Assembly (NCBI GenBank): GCA_026986935.1
Contig: JALSNP010000023.1
Location: 1 to 15,739 of the forward strand
Direction of reading: 5' to 3'
Source of the DNA: Pyrodictiaceae archaeon
GTDB taxonomy: Archaea; Thermoproteota; Thermoprotei_A; Sulfolobales; Pyrodictiaceae
Length of the DNA: 15,739 bases
Shown: positions 6,254 through 13,674 of the stretch, one piece after another
Layout of the letters: each line of letters starts with the position of its first letter
How positions within the stretch are numbered: position 1 is the first letter of the stretch
Translations under genes and position numbers: made by a program
The notes under the pieces: model-generated
Seen by the model: only the letters and a program-made list of their open reading frames with translations
What the model was told of the DNA's origin: nothing
Databases searched by the model: none

Positions 6254-7369
6254 TTATTGGATGAATAGCCATGGGGTTGTTTTTCTTAGGCAAGAGTATA
6301 TTGATTCGAGGAGCTCGTTTACTCCTTGCCCGGTAAGTGCCGAGATCTTGATTATTTCCTTACTACACGTATTATCATACATTAATACATCCTTTATAGT
6401 GTTAGCGATATTGGATACTATGTTCTCGTTATTTGCTATATCTATTTTATTTATAGCAATTATTAGCCCTATTTTATTTTGTTTGATAATGTTTGCGTAT
6501 ATGTCCCTAAGTAGGTGAACCTGAGCCTCAATTCCCTGAACCCTTTCCTCAGATGGATCAAACAAATAGATAAGCACATCTGGTAACGAGGCAATGGCTG
6601 CAAACGCTTTCCTCTCTATCTCGTTTTGCTCACTTGATGGCCTCTCCAAAATACCAGGCGTGTCAACGAGGTAGAATTCTACATCCCTGAACCTAGACTT
6701 GCCTACTATAATAGTTTTCGTGGTAAACGGGTAAGGGGCTATCTCTGGCTGCGCTGTGGAGAGCCTTTTTACGAGCGTTGATTTACCAGAGCTAGGAATC
6801 CCAGCTACCACGATTATGGGTAGACCTTCTGATACTATGTGTGTATGAAGTAGCTCGTTACGTACCTTACGCAGAAGCTCTAGATCTCGTCTTAATCGAC
6901 GAACAACTGATAGTATGCGCCCGCTCCCCTCTCTGCGATACCTTGAGGCCTCTTTAGAATCGTTACTAGATACTATGAGAAGCCTATATTCTTCCCAGAA
7001 GCGTCTTATCAACCTAAGAGCCTTTCGTACATTTTGCAGAGATTTCTCGTAGTCAAGTCCTACAAAACTCTCTACGAGCGCTCTATGGAAGGAACTCATC
7101 TCCTTAAGGCTTGGAAGCCTAGCTATTTTTGATAATCGCGAGTACACAGTATTATAAACTGTTTCTAGACGTCGTAGCTCTAGATCTTTCCTACCATAGG
7201 CTCCAGGTTTTCTACGCTTCACTCTATTATAGCGTTCACCAACTACCTTAATTATATCCTCGGATGAAAAAACGTAGATATGTTTTAGCCTCGATATAGT
7301 AGTGACCAGTTTCTGAACCTCTCTATGTCTTTTTAGCCACGGTACATCCTCATTAACGTCAGTGCTCAT
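6254..7369 (-). CDS. NOG1-type GTPase (Obg-related ribosome assembly GTPase)
   Basis: Probable large-subunit assembly GTPase. 371 residues. Residues ~1-180 are a helical, basic NOG1 N-terminal domain (contains FHRALVESFVGLDYEKSL and KALRLIRRFWEEY). The GTPase domain follows: G1 is G190-IPSSGKST, G2-region PYPFTTK (212-218), G3 DTPG (236-239), G4 NKID (307-310), G5 SAL (343-345). All nucleotide-binding motifs are intact. The PYPFTTK switch is typical of the Obg/NOG1 group. The ATG at 7367-7369 has GAGGAAG upstream and its own TATA box at 7407-7418. It converges on rtcA with only 43 bp between stops. Much shorter than eukaryotic Nog1 because the long C-terminal extension is absent, as is usual in archaea. 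Confidence 0.9.
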   Translation of the reverse strand: MSTDVNEDVPWLKRHREVQKLVTTISRLKHIYVFSSEDIIKVVGERYNRVKRRKPGAYGRKDLELRRLETVYNTVYSRLSKIARLPSLKEMSSFHRALVESFVGLDYEKSLQNVRKALRLIRRFWEEYRLLIVSSNDSKEASRYRREGSGRILSVVRRLRRDLELLRKVRNELLHTHIVSEGLPIIVVAGIPSSGKSTLVKRLSTAQPEIAPYPFTTKTIIVGKSRFRDVEFYLVDTPGILERPSSEQNEIERKAFAAIASLPDVLIYLFDPSEERVQGIEAQVHLLRDIYANIIKQNKIGLIIAINKIDIANNENIVSNIANTIKDVLMYDNTCSKEIIKISALTGQGVNELLESIYSCLRKTTPWLFIQ

Positions 7370-7406
7370 GATGCTTCCTCGTAGATTTTCGTATAATACT
7401 AAGGCA

Positions 7407-7418
7407 CTTTAATATATG
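7407..7418 (-). promoter_or_regulatory. TATA box of the NOG1-type GTPase gene
   Basis: Minus-strand CATATATTAAAG about 40 nt upstream of the ATG, in the 80-bp gap after the TFB-like gene. It predicts a short leader containing GAGGAAG and separate transcription from the upstream gene. Confidence 0.55.
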
Positions 7419-7449
7419 AGTGCAGTGCTTATTGGTTTATTAGTTATTC

Positions 7450-7947
7450 CTAATCTATGCACTTAGATACATCCCTAATAAGTTTCTTGATTCTTTTTCT
7501 AGGAATATTATATTCTTTAGAAAGATATGATATCAAAGGGTATTCGCCGTTTCTGAGCGACTTAGCTATCTCTATTAGTGCTATTTTGAACCTGCTGTTA
7601 AGTCTTCGCGCTATCTCAATTATGCAATTATTATGTAGTATCTCCTCATCGTGTTGTAATAGCTGGTAAAGTTTAACAACATAGTTAGGATCCTTCTCTC
7701 TAAGTTTCTTAGCAATCCTTATAGATGTTTTCAACTTATTAAAACTAAAACGTATTGCTTCTAACTCTGTTATTGTATGTCTTTCTCCCCTAGGGTTTTT
7801 AGCATACCCTTGCTCTTGCACGTCGTAGATCATATCATCGATTACCGCTCCACAGTTCTTACAGACGATAGTCCCGGTACTATAGTCTACGATTATGTTT
7901 TTTGACCCGCAATAGGGGCACTGTTCGATGCGTCGTGTTATAAGCAT
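7450..7947 (-). CDS. Truncated TFB-like transcription factor (TFIIB zinc ribbon, TFB3-like)
   Basis: 165 residues. The N terminus is a TFIIB-type zinc ribbon: CPYC at 10-13 and CKNC at 29-32, followed by GAVIDDM as in TFIIB. A normal archaeal TFB has about 300 residues with a B-finger/linker and two cyclin folds. This protein has only ~120 residues after the ribbon: a charged helical middle (about 60-110), a region resembling half of a cyclin repeat (about 105-130), and a C-terminal helix-turn-helix-like piece LISYLSKEYNIPRKRIKKLI. It is thus similar in outline to Sulfolobus TFB3, a short TFB paralogue that works with TFB1 as a coactivator after DNA damage. Orthology cannot be shown by eye. 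The gene has its own TATA box (7989-7998) and diverges from the proteasome beta gene across an inverted repeat. An endonuclease V gene lies 0.8 kb away. Confidence 0.78.
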   Translation of the reverse strand: MLITRRIEQCPYCGSKNIIVDYSTGTIVCKNCGAVIDDMIYDVQEQGYAKNPRGERHTITELEAIRFSFNKLKTSIRIAKKLREKDPNYVVKLYQLLQHDEEILHNNCIIEIARRLNSRFKIALIEIAKSLRNGEYPLISYLSKEYNIPRKRIKKLIRDVSKCID

Positions 7948-7988
7948 GTTATTCCCTAATTAATGAACTTCTATGGCTTAACTAAAAA

Positions 7989-7998
7989 TGATATATAG
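7989..7998 (-). promoter_or_regulatory. TATA box of the TFB-like gene
   Basis: Minus-strand CTATATATC core about 42 nt upstream of the ATG at 7945-7947, within the 181-bp divergent region shared with the proteasome beta gene. Confidence 0.5.
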
Positions 7999-8012
7999 AG
8001 TTTAGTTCTCTT

Positions 8013-8070
8013 CTTTGTCAGCGACTTAGGCGAAAGTATCGCTGAGATCTTGTCCTGGCTGATGACAAAG
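8013..8070. repeat. Nested, mutually exclusive inverted repeats in a divergent promoter region
   Basis: Outer arms CTTTGTCA (8013-8020) and TGACAAAG (8063-8070) are exact reverse complements. Inner arms TCAGCGA (8018-8024) and TCGCTGA (8039-8045) are also exact. The two pairings share bases 8018-8020 and so cannot both form fully. The element sits between the TATA box of the TFB-like gene and that of the beta subunit gene (8079-8088), and lies upstream of both start sites, which suits a DNA-level operator better than an RNA switch. Confidence 0.5.
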
Positions 8071-8078
8071 GCAAAACC

Positions 8079-8088
8079 ATATTTATAC
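8079..8088 (+). promoter_or_regulatory. TATA box of the first proteasome beta gene
   Basis: ATATTTATAC about 41 nt before the ATG at 8129. It predicts transcription from about 8110 with a ~20-nt leader containing GGGG (8115-8118). Confidence 0.55.
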
Positions 8089-8128
8089 TGTACGTTTAGA
8101 CTACGTCTAGCCTTGGGGCAAGAGAATT

Positions 8129-8749
8129 ATGAGCTACCATGAATATGGTATAGGCGCTACAGCCGTAGGTGTTCGAGGCAGGGACTTTGTCGTCCTCGGA
8201 GCCGAGCGCCGTGTTAGTTATGGCGGGTTCGTTGCCAGCAAGGCGGGCAAAAAGGTTTATAAAATAACTGATTATCTGGGAATGGCTTTAGCAGGATTGT
8301 TTGCGGACATACAGGCAATAACTAAGATGCTAAAGGCTAACATAGATTATTATAACCTTGTTGTGGGTAAGAGAATAAGCGTTAAATCAGCAGCTAAACT
8401 ATTAGCAACAATCCTTTACTCCTACAAGTACTTTCCGTTTTTCTCGGAGATCTTGATAGGCGGTATAGATTACAAAGAGGGGCCGAAATTATTCGTCATG
8501 GATCCTCTAGGCTCACTTATTGAGGACGATTTTGCGGCTTTAGGTTCAGGTGCCCCAATAGCGGTTGGTGTCCTGGAAACACGGTATAGTAGGGAAATGA
8601 GTGTTGAAGAGGCGCGGAAACTAGTTATTGATTCGATAAAGGCTGCTATAGAGAGGGACGCGTTATCCGGAGACGGTATTGACGTATTAACCATAGTGAA
8701 GGAAAACGATAAGATAAAAGCCGTAGAGGAGTCGATAAGGGTTTTCTAG
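8129..8749 (+). CDS. psmB: Proteasome beta subunit, predicted inactive (beta1 type)
   Basis: Subunit of the inner beta rings of the 20S proteasome. 206 residues. Aligned by eye to archaeal beta subunits, the processing site region reads GIGATAVGV where active subunits read G-TTTVG; the position of catalytic Thr1 is Ala10. Glu26 and Lys42 correspond to positions 17 and 33 and are kept (AERR; KAGKKVYKI), as is GSGAPIAVGVLE. There is only a 9-residue N-terminal extension and no Thr to release, so the subunit is probably unprocessed. Crenarchaea such as Sulfolobus carry one inactive beta1 and one active beta2 subunit; this gene fits beta1, and the active partner is at 10788. No alpha subunit gene is in the window. 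Endonuclease V follows within 15 bp of the stop. Confidence 0.92.
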   Translation: MSYHEYGIGATAVGVRGRDFVVLGAERRVSYGGFVASKAGKKVYKITDYLGMALAGLFADIQAITKMLKANIDYYNLVVGKRISVKSAAKLLATILYSYKYFPFFSEILIGGIDYKEGPKLFVMDPLGSLIEDDFAALGSGAPIAVGVLETRYSREMSVEEARKLVIDSIKAAIERDALSGDGIDVLTIVKENDKIKAVEESIRVF

Positions 8750-8764
8750 CACCTTAAGCTATTA

Positions 8765-9601
8765 GTGCTCATTAGACTATTAGTATGGAATGGAGGTAAT
8801 GAGGTTATTCGCGGGACAGATCCCCATAATTCTTCGATTAGAGATTTAATTAATATACAGCTGAGGATATCGGAGAAAGCGTTAAAGAGCATTGAGCAGA
8901 GCAAGGCACACCGTTTAAAACCAACTATAGTCTTAGGCCTTGATGCAGCGTACTCGAGAAAATACGGAGGCGTTGCAGTAGCCTCGTTAGTTCAAGCAGA
9001 GTCCTGTAACCTCATAGAATACGGCGTCGCTGTTGGCGAGCCACGATTAGAATACATACCCGGTCTCCTGGCATTTCGTGAAGCAGCTCTCTTTTATGCC
9101 GCAACAGAGGGTCTTAGCTATAAGAATTATGATGTAATAGTAGTTGATGGCCATGGTATCTCGCATCCCAGGTACGCTGGTATAGCCACGCATATGGGAT
9201 TAGCGCTCGCGAAACCATCTATAGGCGTTGCTAAGAAGAAGCTTTACGGAGAATTTAACATGATCAATGAGAGGTCATCGTGTATAGAGTATCCATGTGT
9301 TATAGGAGAGCTGAGGGATCCGAAAAGAGACATTGTGCTAGCTTACGTAGTTATTCCTAAAAGCAGGGACAAAAACCCCATATATATAAGTCCTGGCGCT
9401 TTTATATCTATAGAGAACGCTCTCAACATAATACTATCAATGCTTAGAGCATCGTCATCAAAATTGCCGTGTCCAACACACTACTCGGATAAATTATCAA
9501 AAAGAATAGCAAGGGAACTTGATAAAGGAATCATAAGACCCGAATCTCTAAAACATTTAGGACTAGGCACACTTGATAAATACATTCATAGACTTAGCTG
9601 A
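8765..9601 (+). CDS. nfi: Endonuclease V (deoxyinosine-specific) with altered active site
   Basis: Family function: nicks DNA near deoxyinosine, the product of adenine deamination, which is frequent at high temperature; some members act on RNA inosine. 278 residues, longer than the usual ~200-230, with a long N terminus and a ~45-residue C-terminal extension (HYSDKLSKRIARELDKG onward). Conserved pieces: GLDAAY with Asp60, YIPGLLAFRE with Glu106, VVDGHGISHPR with Asp128, and GVAKKKLYG. The usual SPGH-x-x-S near the end is SPGAFIS here, so the metal-site histidine is Ala212. The start is unclear: GTG 8765 has no ribosome binding site, while a strong GGAGGT (8792-8797) lies inside the frame with no ATG/GTG/TTG in frame soon after it. 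Cotranscribed with the beta1-type gene, only 15 bp upstream. Confidence 0.88.
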   Translation: MLIRLLVWNGGNEVIRGTDPHNSSIRDLINIQLRISEKALKSIEQSKAHRLKPTIVLGLDAAYSRKYGGVAVASLVQAESCNLIEYGVAVGEPRLEYIPGLLAFREAALFYAATEGLSYKNYDVIVVDGHGISHPRYAGIATHMGLALAKPSIGVAKKKLYGEFNMINERSSCIEYPCVIGELRDPKRDIVLAYVVIPKSRDKNPIYISPGAFISIENALNIILSMLRASSSKLPCPTHYSDKLSKRIARELDKGIIRPESLKHLGLGTLDKYIHRLS

Positions 9602-9640
9602 AAAGGCTATTATTGACCACAAGATAGCAACTATACTTTA

Positions 9641-10696
9641 CTAGCCTATTATACCTGTAATACGCGCAACCTCTTCGGCAGCTTTCCTCGTCAATCCGGT
9701 CTCACCTAGAATAGTATACCTTTCCGGCCTAATCTTATGAGCCATCACCAACGCTTCTATTATAACCTCGTCAGGTATACCATAATCCTTAGCCCTCGTG
9801 GGTATACCTATCCTCTCAACAGTCCTTTTCACTTGTTTCCAGTTACCCCCATGCAGGTACATCATCATTATGGTGCCGAGCGCGACTTGTTCACCGTGAA
9901 GAGCCTTCCCGGGATAAAGCAGGTCAAGCGCATGACTAAATAAGTGCTCAGAGCCACTAGCGGGCCTCGTGGAGCCAGCAATACACATCGCCACACCGCT
10001 ACTAACGAGCCCCTCTACAAGTATCCTTATAGCCTCCTTGGCCCCACTCCCTATTTTGTCAGCATACTCTATTACATGGCGGGCCGAGAGAAGCGCTAAC
10101 TTCGCGGCATATTCTCCATAATATTCTCCCTTAAGCCTGTGTGCTAGTTTCCAGTCACGTACAGCTGTTAATTTAGCGATAAGATCACCAGCTCCCGCCT
10201 TTATCAAGCGATGAGGTGCATCCGCTATAATCTCTATATCCGCTATAATAGCGTAAGGGGTCAGCGCCTTAACAGAGTAAGGTCTATTCAATCCCTTAAG
10301 GGAGACAAATGGCGACACTATTCCGTCATGAGAGGGGCTCGTAGGAACACTTATCATTATCTTCTCGTTCTTAAACGCGACGTACTTCGCCAAGTCTATT
10401 GATTTCCCGCCGCCAAACCCTATCACGATGTCAGGATTGTACTCCTTAATCTCTTCTGCGAGCTCATTAGCAAAATCGAGCGACGCTGATTTGGCAACGA
10501 ACACGTTATAATCCATAACACCGTCTAAGGCGCTTATAAAAGTATCAGAATATTTTGACCACACATGAGGCCCACTAATTATAGCTATAGATGCCCTCTG
10601 CTTTATACTACTAATAATGTTCGATAATGAACTAATAGCACCGCTACCTATGATTACATGTTGAGGTAAAGTTATATGATGGAGCAAGGTCACCAA
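9641..10696 (-). CDS. egsA: sn-Glycerol-1-phosphate dehydrogenase
   Basis: Reduces dihydroxyacetone phosphate to sn-glycerol-1-phosphate with NAD(P)H, setting the archaeal stereochemistry of membrane lipids. 351 residues, the usual length. The nucleotide-binding loop is GFGGGKSIDLAKY (93-105), followed by SVPTSPSHDGIVSPF. The Zn ligands expected in this iron-alcohol-dehydrogenase-like family are visible: Asp171 in AGAGDLIAK, His251 in SGSEHLFSHALD and His267 in LHGEQVALG. The start is TTG at 10694-10696, with GTG (10691-10693) directly after as an alternative; no strong ribosome binding site separates them. It converges on endonuclease V and diverges from the active proteasome beta gene, sharing a 91-bp promoter region. 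Confidence 0.96.
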   Translation of the reverse strand: MVTLLHHITLPQHVIIGSGAISSLSNIISSIKQRASIAIISGPHVWSKYSDTFISALDGVMDYNVFVAKSASLDFANELAEEIKEYNPDIVIGFGGGKSIDLAKYVAFKNEKIMISVPTSPSHDGIVSPFVSLKGLNRPYSVKALTPYAIIADIEIIADAPHRLIKAGAGDLIAKLTAVRDWKLAHRLKGEYYGEYAAKLALLSARHVIEYADKIGSGAKEAIRILVEGLVSSGVAMCIAGSTRPASGSEHLFSHALDLLYPGKALHGEQVALGTIMMMYLHGGNWKQVKRTVERIGIPTRAKDYGIPDEVIIEALVMAHKIRPERYTILGETGLTRKAAEEVARITGIIG

Positions 10697-10740
10697 CCCA
10701 TGCCCAGGCCTCAGTACTTTACCCGCTCTACGTTATCCTC

Positions 10741-10748
10741 ATATTTAT
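10741..10748 (-). promoter_or_regulatory. Likely TATA box of egsA
   Basis: Minus-strand ATAAATAT about 45 nt upstream of the egsA start, predicting a ~20-nt leader. Confidence 0.45.
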
Positions 10749-10755
10749 CCACATG

Positions 10756-10763
10756 TTTATAAG
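10756..10763 (+). promoter_or_regulatory. TATA box of the active proteasome beta gene (leaderless transcript)
   Basis: TTTATAAG centred about 28 nt before the ATG at 10788. Archaeal transcription starts about 25-27 nt after the box, so the mRNA should begin at or next to the ATG; no ribosome binding site is seen, in agreement with a leaderless message. Confidence 0.65.
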
Positions 10764-10787
10764 TGACCGAGATTAAACGAAGCCTAA

Positions 10788-11459
10788 ATGGCTGAAAACA
10801 TGTTACGGTTCAACAACCAAGAACAGCGCCAATACAGAGTTGAAGATATTGCTAGGAGGACTGGCACCACGACTGTCGGACTACGCTTCGCAGACTTTGT
10901 AGTACTTGCAGCGGATAGGAGAGCTACGGCGGGTTATTATGTAGCGCATAAGCGCACTAGGAAAATAATAAAGATAGCCGACTACATGGCAATGACAACA
11001 GCAGGCCTAGTGGCGGATGCACAAGCCCTTGCCGAATGGCTCTCGCTAGAAGTACAGCATTACACGCTAATAAACAGGAAAAGAATGAGCGTACAAGCAG
11101 CAGCCCAGCTTTTAGCAACAGTGCTACATTCTTCACGCTTTTACCCATACATAGTCCAGCTATTACTAGGAGGCTATGATACAGCACCAAGACTATACAA
11201 CATTGATTGGTATGGTGGCGTAACAGAGGAGAAATATGTTGTCACAGGATCTGGCTCGCCAACAGCAATTGGTGTAATCGAGGACCAATATAGGGAGGAC
11301 ATGAGTATAGACGAGGCAGTCGATCTCGCAAAGAGGGCCGTTGCATCATCTATTAAGAGAGACGCTTTTACAGGGAACGGTGTAAATGTTGTAGTAATAG
11401 GCAAGGACTTCTACAAAGAATATAGCTTTGATCTAAAAGACATATTTAAGACAAGGTAG
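10788..11459 (+). CDS. psmB: Proteasome beta subunit, catalytically active (beta2 type)
   Basis: Threonine protease subunit of the 20S proteasome. 223 residues with a 26-residue propeptide ending RRTG, cut before Thr27 (TTTVGLRFADFVVLAADRR). Counting from Thr27 as 1, Asp43 is position 17 and Lys59 is position 33, so the catalytic set Thr1-Asp17-Lys33 is complete. VTGSGSPTAIGVIE and KRDAFTGNGVNV are normal. Together with the Thr-less subunit at 8129 this reproduces the crenarchaeal beta1/beta2 pair; mixed beta rings are known from Sulfolobus. The ATG at 10788 is probably leaderless; a second in-frame ATG is at codon 5. The next gene downstream is aCPSF1, 268 bp away. Confidence 0.95.
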   Translation: MAENMLRFNNQEQRQYRVEDIARRTGTTTVGLRFADFVVLAADRRATAGYYVAHKRTRKIIKIADYMAMTTAGLVADAQALAEWLSLEVQHYTLINRKRMSVQAAAQLLATVLHSSRFYPYIVQLLLGGYDTAPRLYNIDWYGGVTEEKYVVTGSGSPTAIGVIEDQYREDMSIDEAVDLAKRAVASSIKRDAFTGNGVNVVVIGKDFYKEYSFDLKDIFKTR

Positions 11460-11727
11460 CGTAACGCGCTCTCTAACAATATAGCTAACTACTAGCTAGC
11501 GGAAACTTTAAAACAGATACTTGTGCCTAGACTCTCGCGTCGGAGACCAGGCCGCATCAAATAGTTAGAGGTATGACGCTCACCTATTTTATCTACTTTA
11601 AGGAACAAACAAGGGTATCCTAATATCGAATCCCCTGTTCAGATGCAAGACGTTAGCGTAAAGACATTATGGGAGACACGAGTCACGGTTATTATTTCAT
11701 CACCTGCATCCTAAGAGGTGTTAAAAG
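11460..11727 (+). other. Intergenic leader region upstream of aCPSF1
   Basis: 268 bases without a coding frame. CTTTAAAAC (11506-11514) could be a TATA box, and would give a leader of about 190 nt, unusually long for an archaeon. A weaker AT-rich TTATTATTTCA at 11692-11702 would give a nearly leaderless or very short leader instead. A hairpin candidate is GCCT (11525-11528) with AGGC (11549-11552) enclosing TCTC (11533-11536) with GAGA (11543-11546). I see no tRNA or convincing C/D-box RNA. Confidence 0.4.
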
Positions 11728-13674
11728 TTGTATAAGAAGAGCGAATTAAAGAAAATAGTAGCGCTGATACTTGCTCAATTAACGCCACGCAATGTACAGG
11801 TTACACGTATCGAGTTTGAAGGACCAGAAATAGCTATATACATAAGGAACCCCGATATAGTGGCAAAACACCCGGATGTGGCAAAAGACATCGCCAAGAA
11901 GCTGAAGAAAAGAATAGTGATTCGCACAGATCCTTCGGTTAGGAGAAGCAAAAGAGAGACAGAAGAGTTAATCAAGCAACTCGTTCCAAAAGAGGCGGGG
12001 ATTAAGGGCATAGAATTCGATGACGTCCTCGGCGAGGTTATCGTTAAAGCCGAGAAAATAGGCCTAGTTTATGGCAAAAGCCGCTCCATATATAACAAAG
12101 TGCTAGCGGAAACAGGGTGGAGGCTAACAGCTGTTAGAGTCCCACCGGTGGATCCACGCGAGCTCGACACGGTGAATAAGATACTTCATTACACACTGGA
12201 GCAGAGCAGTTACCGCTTGGGCTTCCTACGGGCAGCAGGAGAGCGTATCCATAGAGGTGTTATCCTCGAAAACCGGTACGTTCGTGTAACGGCTCTCGGA
12301 GGATTCATGGAGGTTGGTCGCTCAGCAATCCTCGTAGAGACTAGTGAAAGCCGGGTACTCCTTGATGTAGGTCTTAACCCAGGCTATAGCGACTATAGGA
12401 TGTACCCACGCCTCGACATAGACCAGTTAAAGATAGATGAACTAGATGCAGTAATAGTCACTCACGCTCATCTAGACCATGTCGGCTTAGTTCCCTACCT
12501 GTTCAAGTACGGGTATAGAGGCCCCGTCTACGTGACCAAGCCAACCCGTGATCTCATGATACTTCAATTACTCGATTTACTTGATATAATGCATCGCAGC
12601 CATCAGAAGCCCCCATACACTCAGCTCGAAGTCAAGAAAATGCTCTTGCACACAATACCCTTGGACTATGGGGAGGTCACCGACATAGCCCCTGACATAA
12701 AGCTAACATTCTATAACGCGGGTCACATACTTGGCTCAGCTATGGCCCATCTCCATATAGGTGAGGGTCTTCACAACATAGTGTATACTGGCGACTTTAA
12801 ATTCGGGAGAACACGCTTATTAGATAAGGCTGATCACGAGTTCCCACGTGTCGAGACACTGATAATGGAGAGCACTTATGGTGATCGTGACCAGCCTCGA
12901 AGAGACATGGCAGAACTGGAATTGATAAGCGTGATAAGTAGGACAATAGCCAGAGGAGGTAAAGTGCTAATACCAGCCATGGCTATAGGTAGGTCGCAAG
13001 AGATACTACTAGTACTCGCTGACGCGCTTCATAGAAAACTCCTACCAAATGTCAAGGTCTATATTGATGGAAGCATACCGGAGGTGACTGCAATCCACCT
13101 GTCCTATCCAGAGCTATTAGCGTCAAGAATCCGCTCAAAAATACTTCAGGGAGAAAACCCGTTCTACCACGAAGGCATGGAGAAGGTGAAGAATAAGCAA
13201 ATGAGAGAGGATATAGCTAAGTCTAAAGAACCCGCAGTAATAGTCGCAACCTCTGGGATGCTGAACGGAGGTCCATCAGTAGAGTATTTACGATTACTAG
13301 CACCTGATCCAAAGAATTCCCTGGTCTTCGTAGGATACCAGGCAAAAGGTACGCTTGGTAGAAGAATACTCGACGGTGAACGCGAGGTAACGATGATAGG
13401 CGAGGATGGGAAACTCGAGCTAGTAAAAATAAACATGGAAGTAAAATACATTGAAGGGTTCTCGGGCCACTCAGATAGACGCCAACTGCTAGCATTCCTT
13501 GCCAATATGAAGCCAAAGCCTAGAAACATTATACTAAATCACGGCGAGCCGCAAGCAATAATGAACTTAGCTGAAACCATAAGAAGGCGTGCCGAGAACC
13601 TAAACCTCTCACCCGACATAAAGGTCTACACGCCTACAGTACTAAGCTCGCTCTACTTAACTGGTATAGCTTAG
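11728..13674 (+). CDS. fttA: aCPSF1/FttA: KH-metallo-beta-lactamase-beta-CASP ribonuclease, transcription termination factor
   Basis: Archaeal homologue of eukaryotic CPSF73; cuts nascent RNA at U-rich ends and releases RNA polymerase. 648 residues. Residues 1-140 form the two KH-like RNA-binding domains. The metallo-beta-lactamase domain has THAHLDH (245-251), GHILGS (332-337) and YTGDF with Asp356. The beta-CASP domain begins at about 380 with MESTYGDR and includes ATSGMLNGG (508-515); the final metal-binding motifs are SGHSD (579-583) and LNHGE with His605. Every catalytic motif is intact. The start is TTG at 11728-11730 with GAGGTG 7 nt upstream. The stop overlaps the convergent PUA gene stop by 4 nt (TTAG read both ways). 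Proximity of a proteasome beta gene and aCPSF1 is a recurrent archaeal arrangement as far as I recall. Confidence 0.96.
   Translation: MYKKSELKKIVALILAQLTPRNVQVTRIEFEGPEIAIYIRNPDIVAKHPDVAKDIAKKLKKRIVIRTDPSVRRSKRETEELIKQLVPKEAGIKGIEFDDVLGEVIVKAEKIGLVYGKSRSIYNKVLAETGWRLTAVRVPPVDPRELDTVNKILHYTLEQSSYRLGFLRAAGERIHRGVILENRYVRVTALGGFMEVGRSAILVETSESRVLLDVGLNPGYSDYRMYPRLDIDQLKIDELDAVIVTHAHLDHVGLVPYLFKYGYRGPVYVTKPTRDLMILQLLDLLDIMHRSHQKPPYTQLEVKKMLLHTIPLDYGEVTDIAPDIKLTFYNAGHILGSAMAHLHIGEGLHNIVYTGDFKFGRTRLLDKADHEFPRVETLIMESTYGDRDQPRRDMAELELISVISRTIARGGKVLIPAMAIGRSQEILLVLADALHRKLLPNVKVYIDGSIPEVTAIHLSYPELLASRIRSKILQGENPFYHEGMEKVKNKQMREDIAKSKEPAVIVATSGMLNGGPSVEYLRLLAPDPKNSLVFVGYQAKGTLGRRILDGEREVTMIGEDGKLELVKINMEVKYIEGFSGHSDRRQLLAFLANMKPKPRNIILNHGEPQAIMNLAETIRRRAENLNLSPDIKVYTPTVLSSLYLTGIA

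Noticed and set aside
8042..8066. CTGA and TGATGA near 8042 and 8061 suggesting a C/D-box RNA
   Set aside because: The boxes are in the wrong order and spacing for a guide RNA; they are better explained as parts of the inverted repeats.
11550..11562. 13-base match GGCCGCATCAAAT repeated at 13867-13879
   Set aside because: A few matches of this length are expected by chance in a window of this size, and one copy is inside a coding region.
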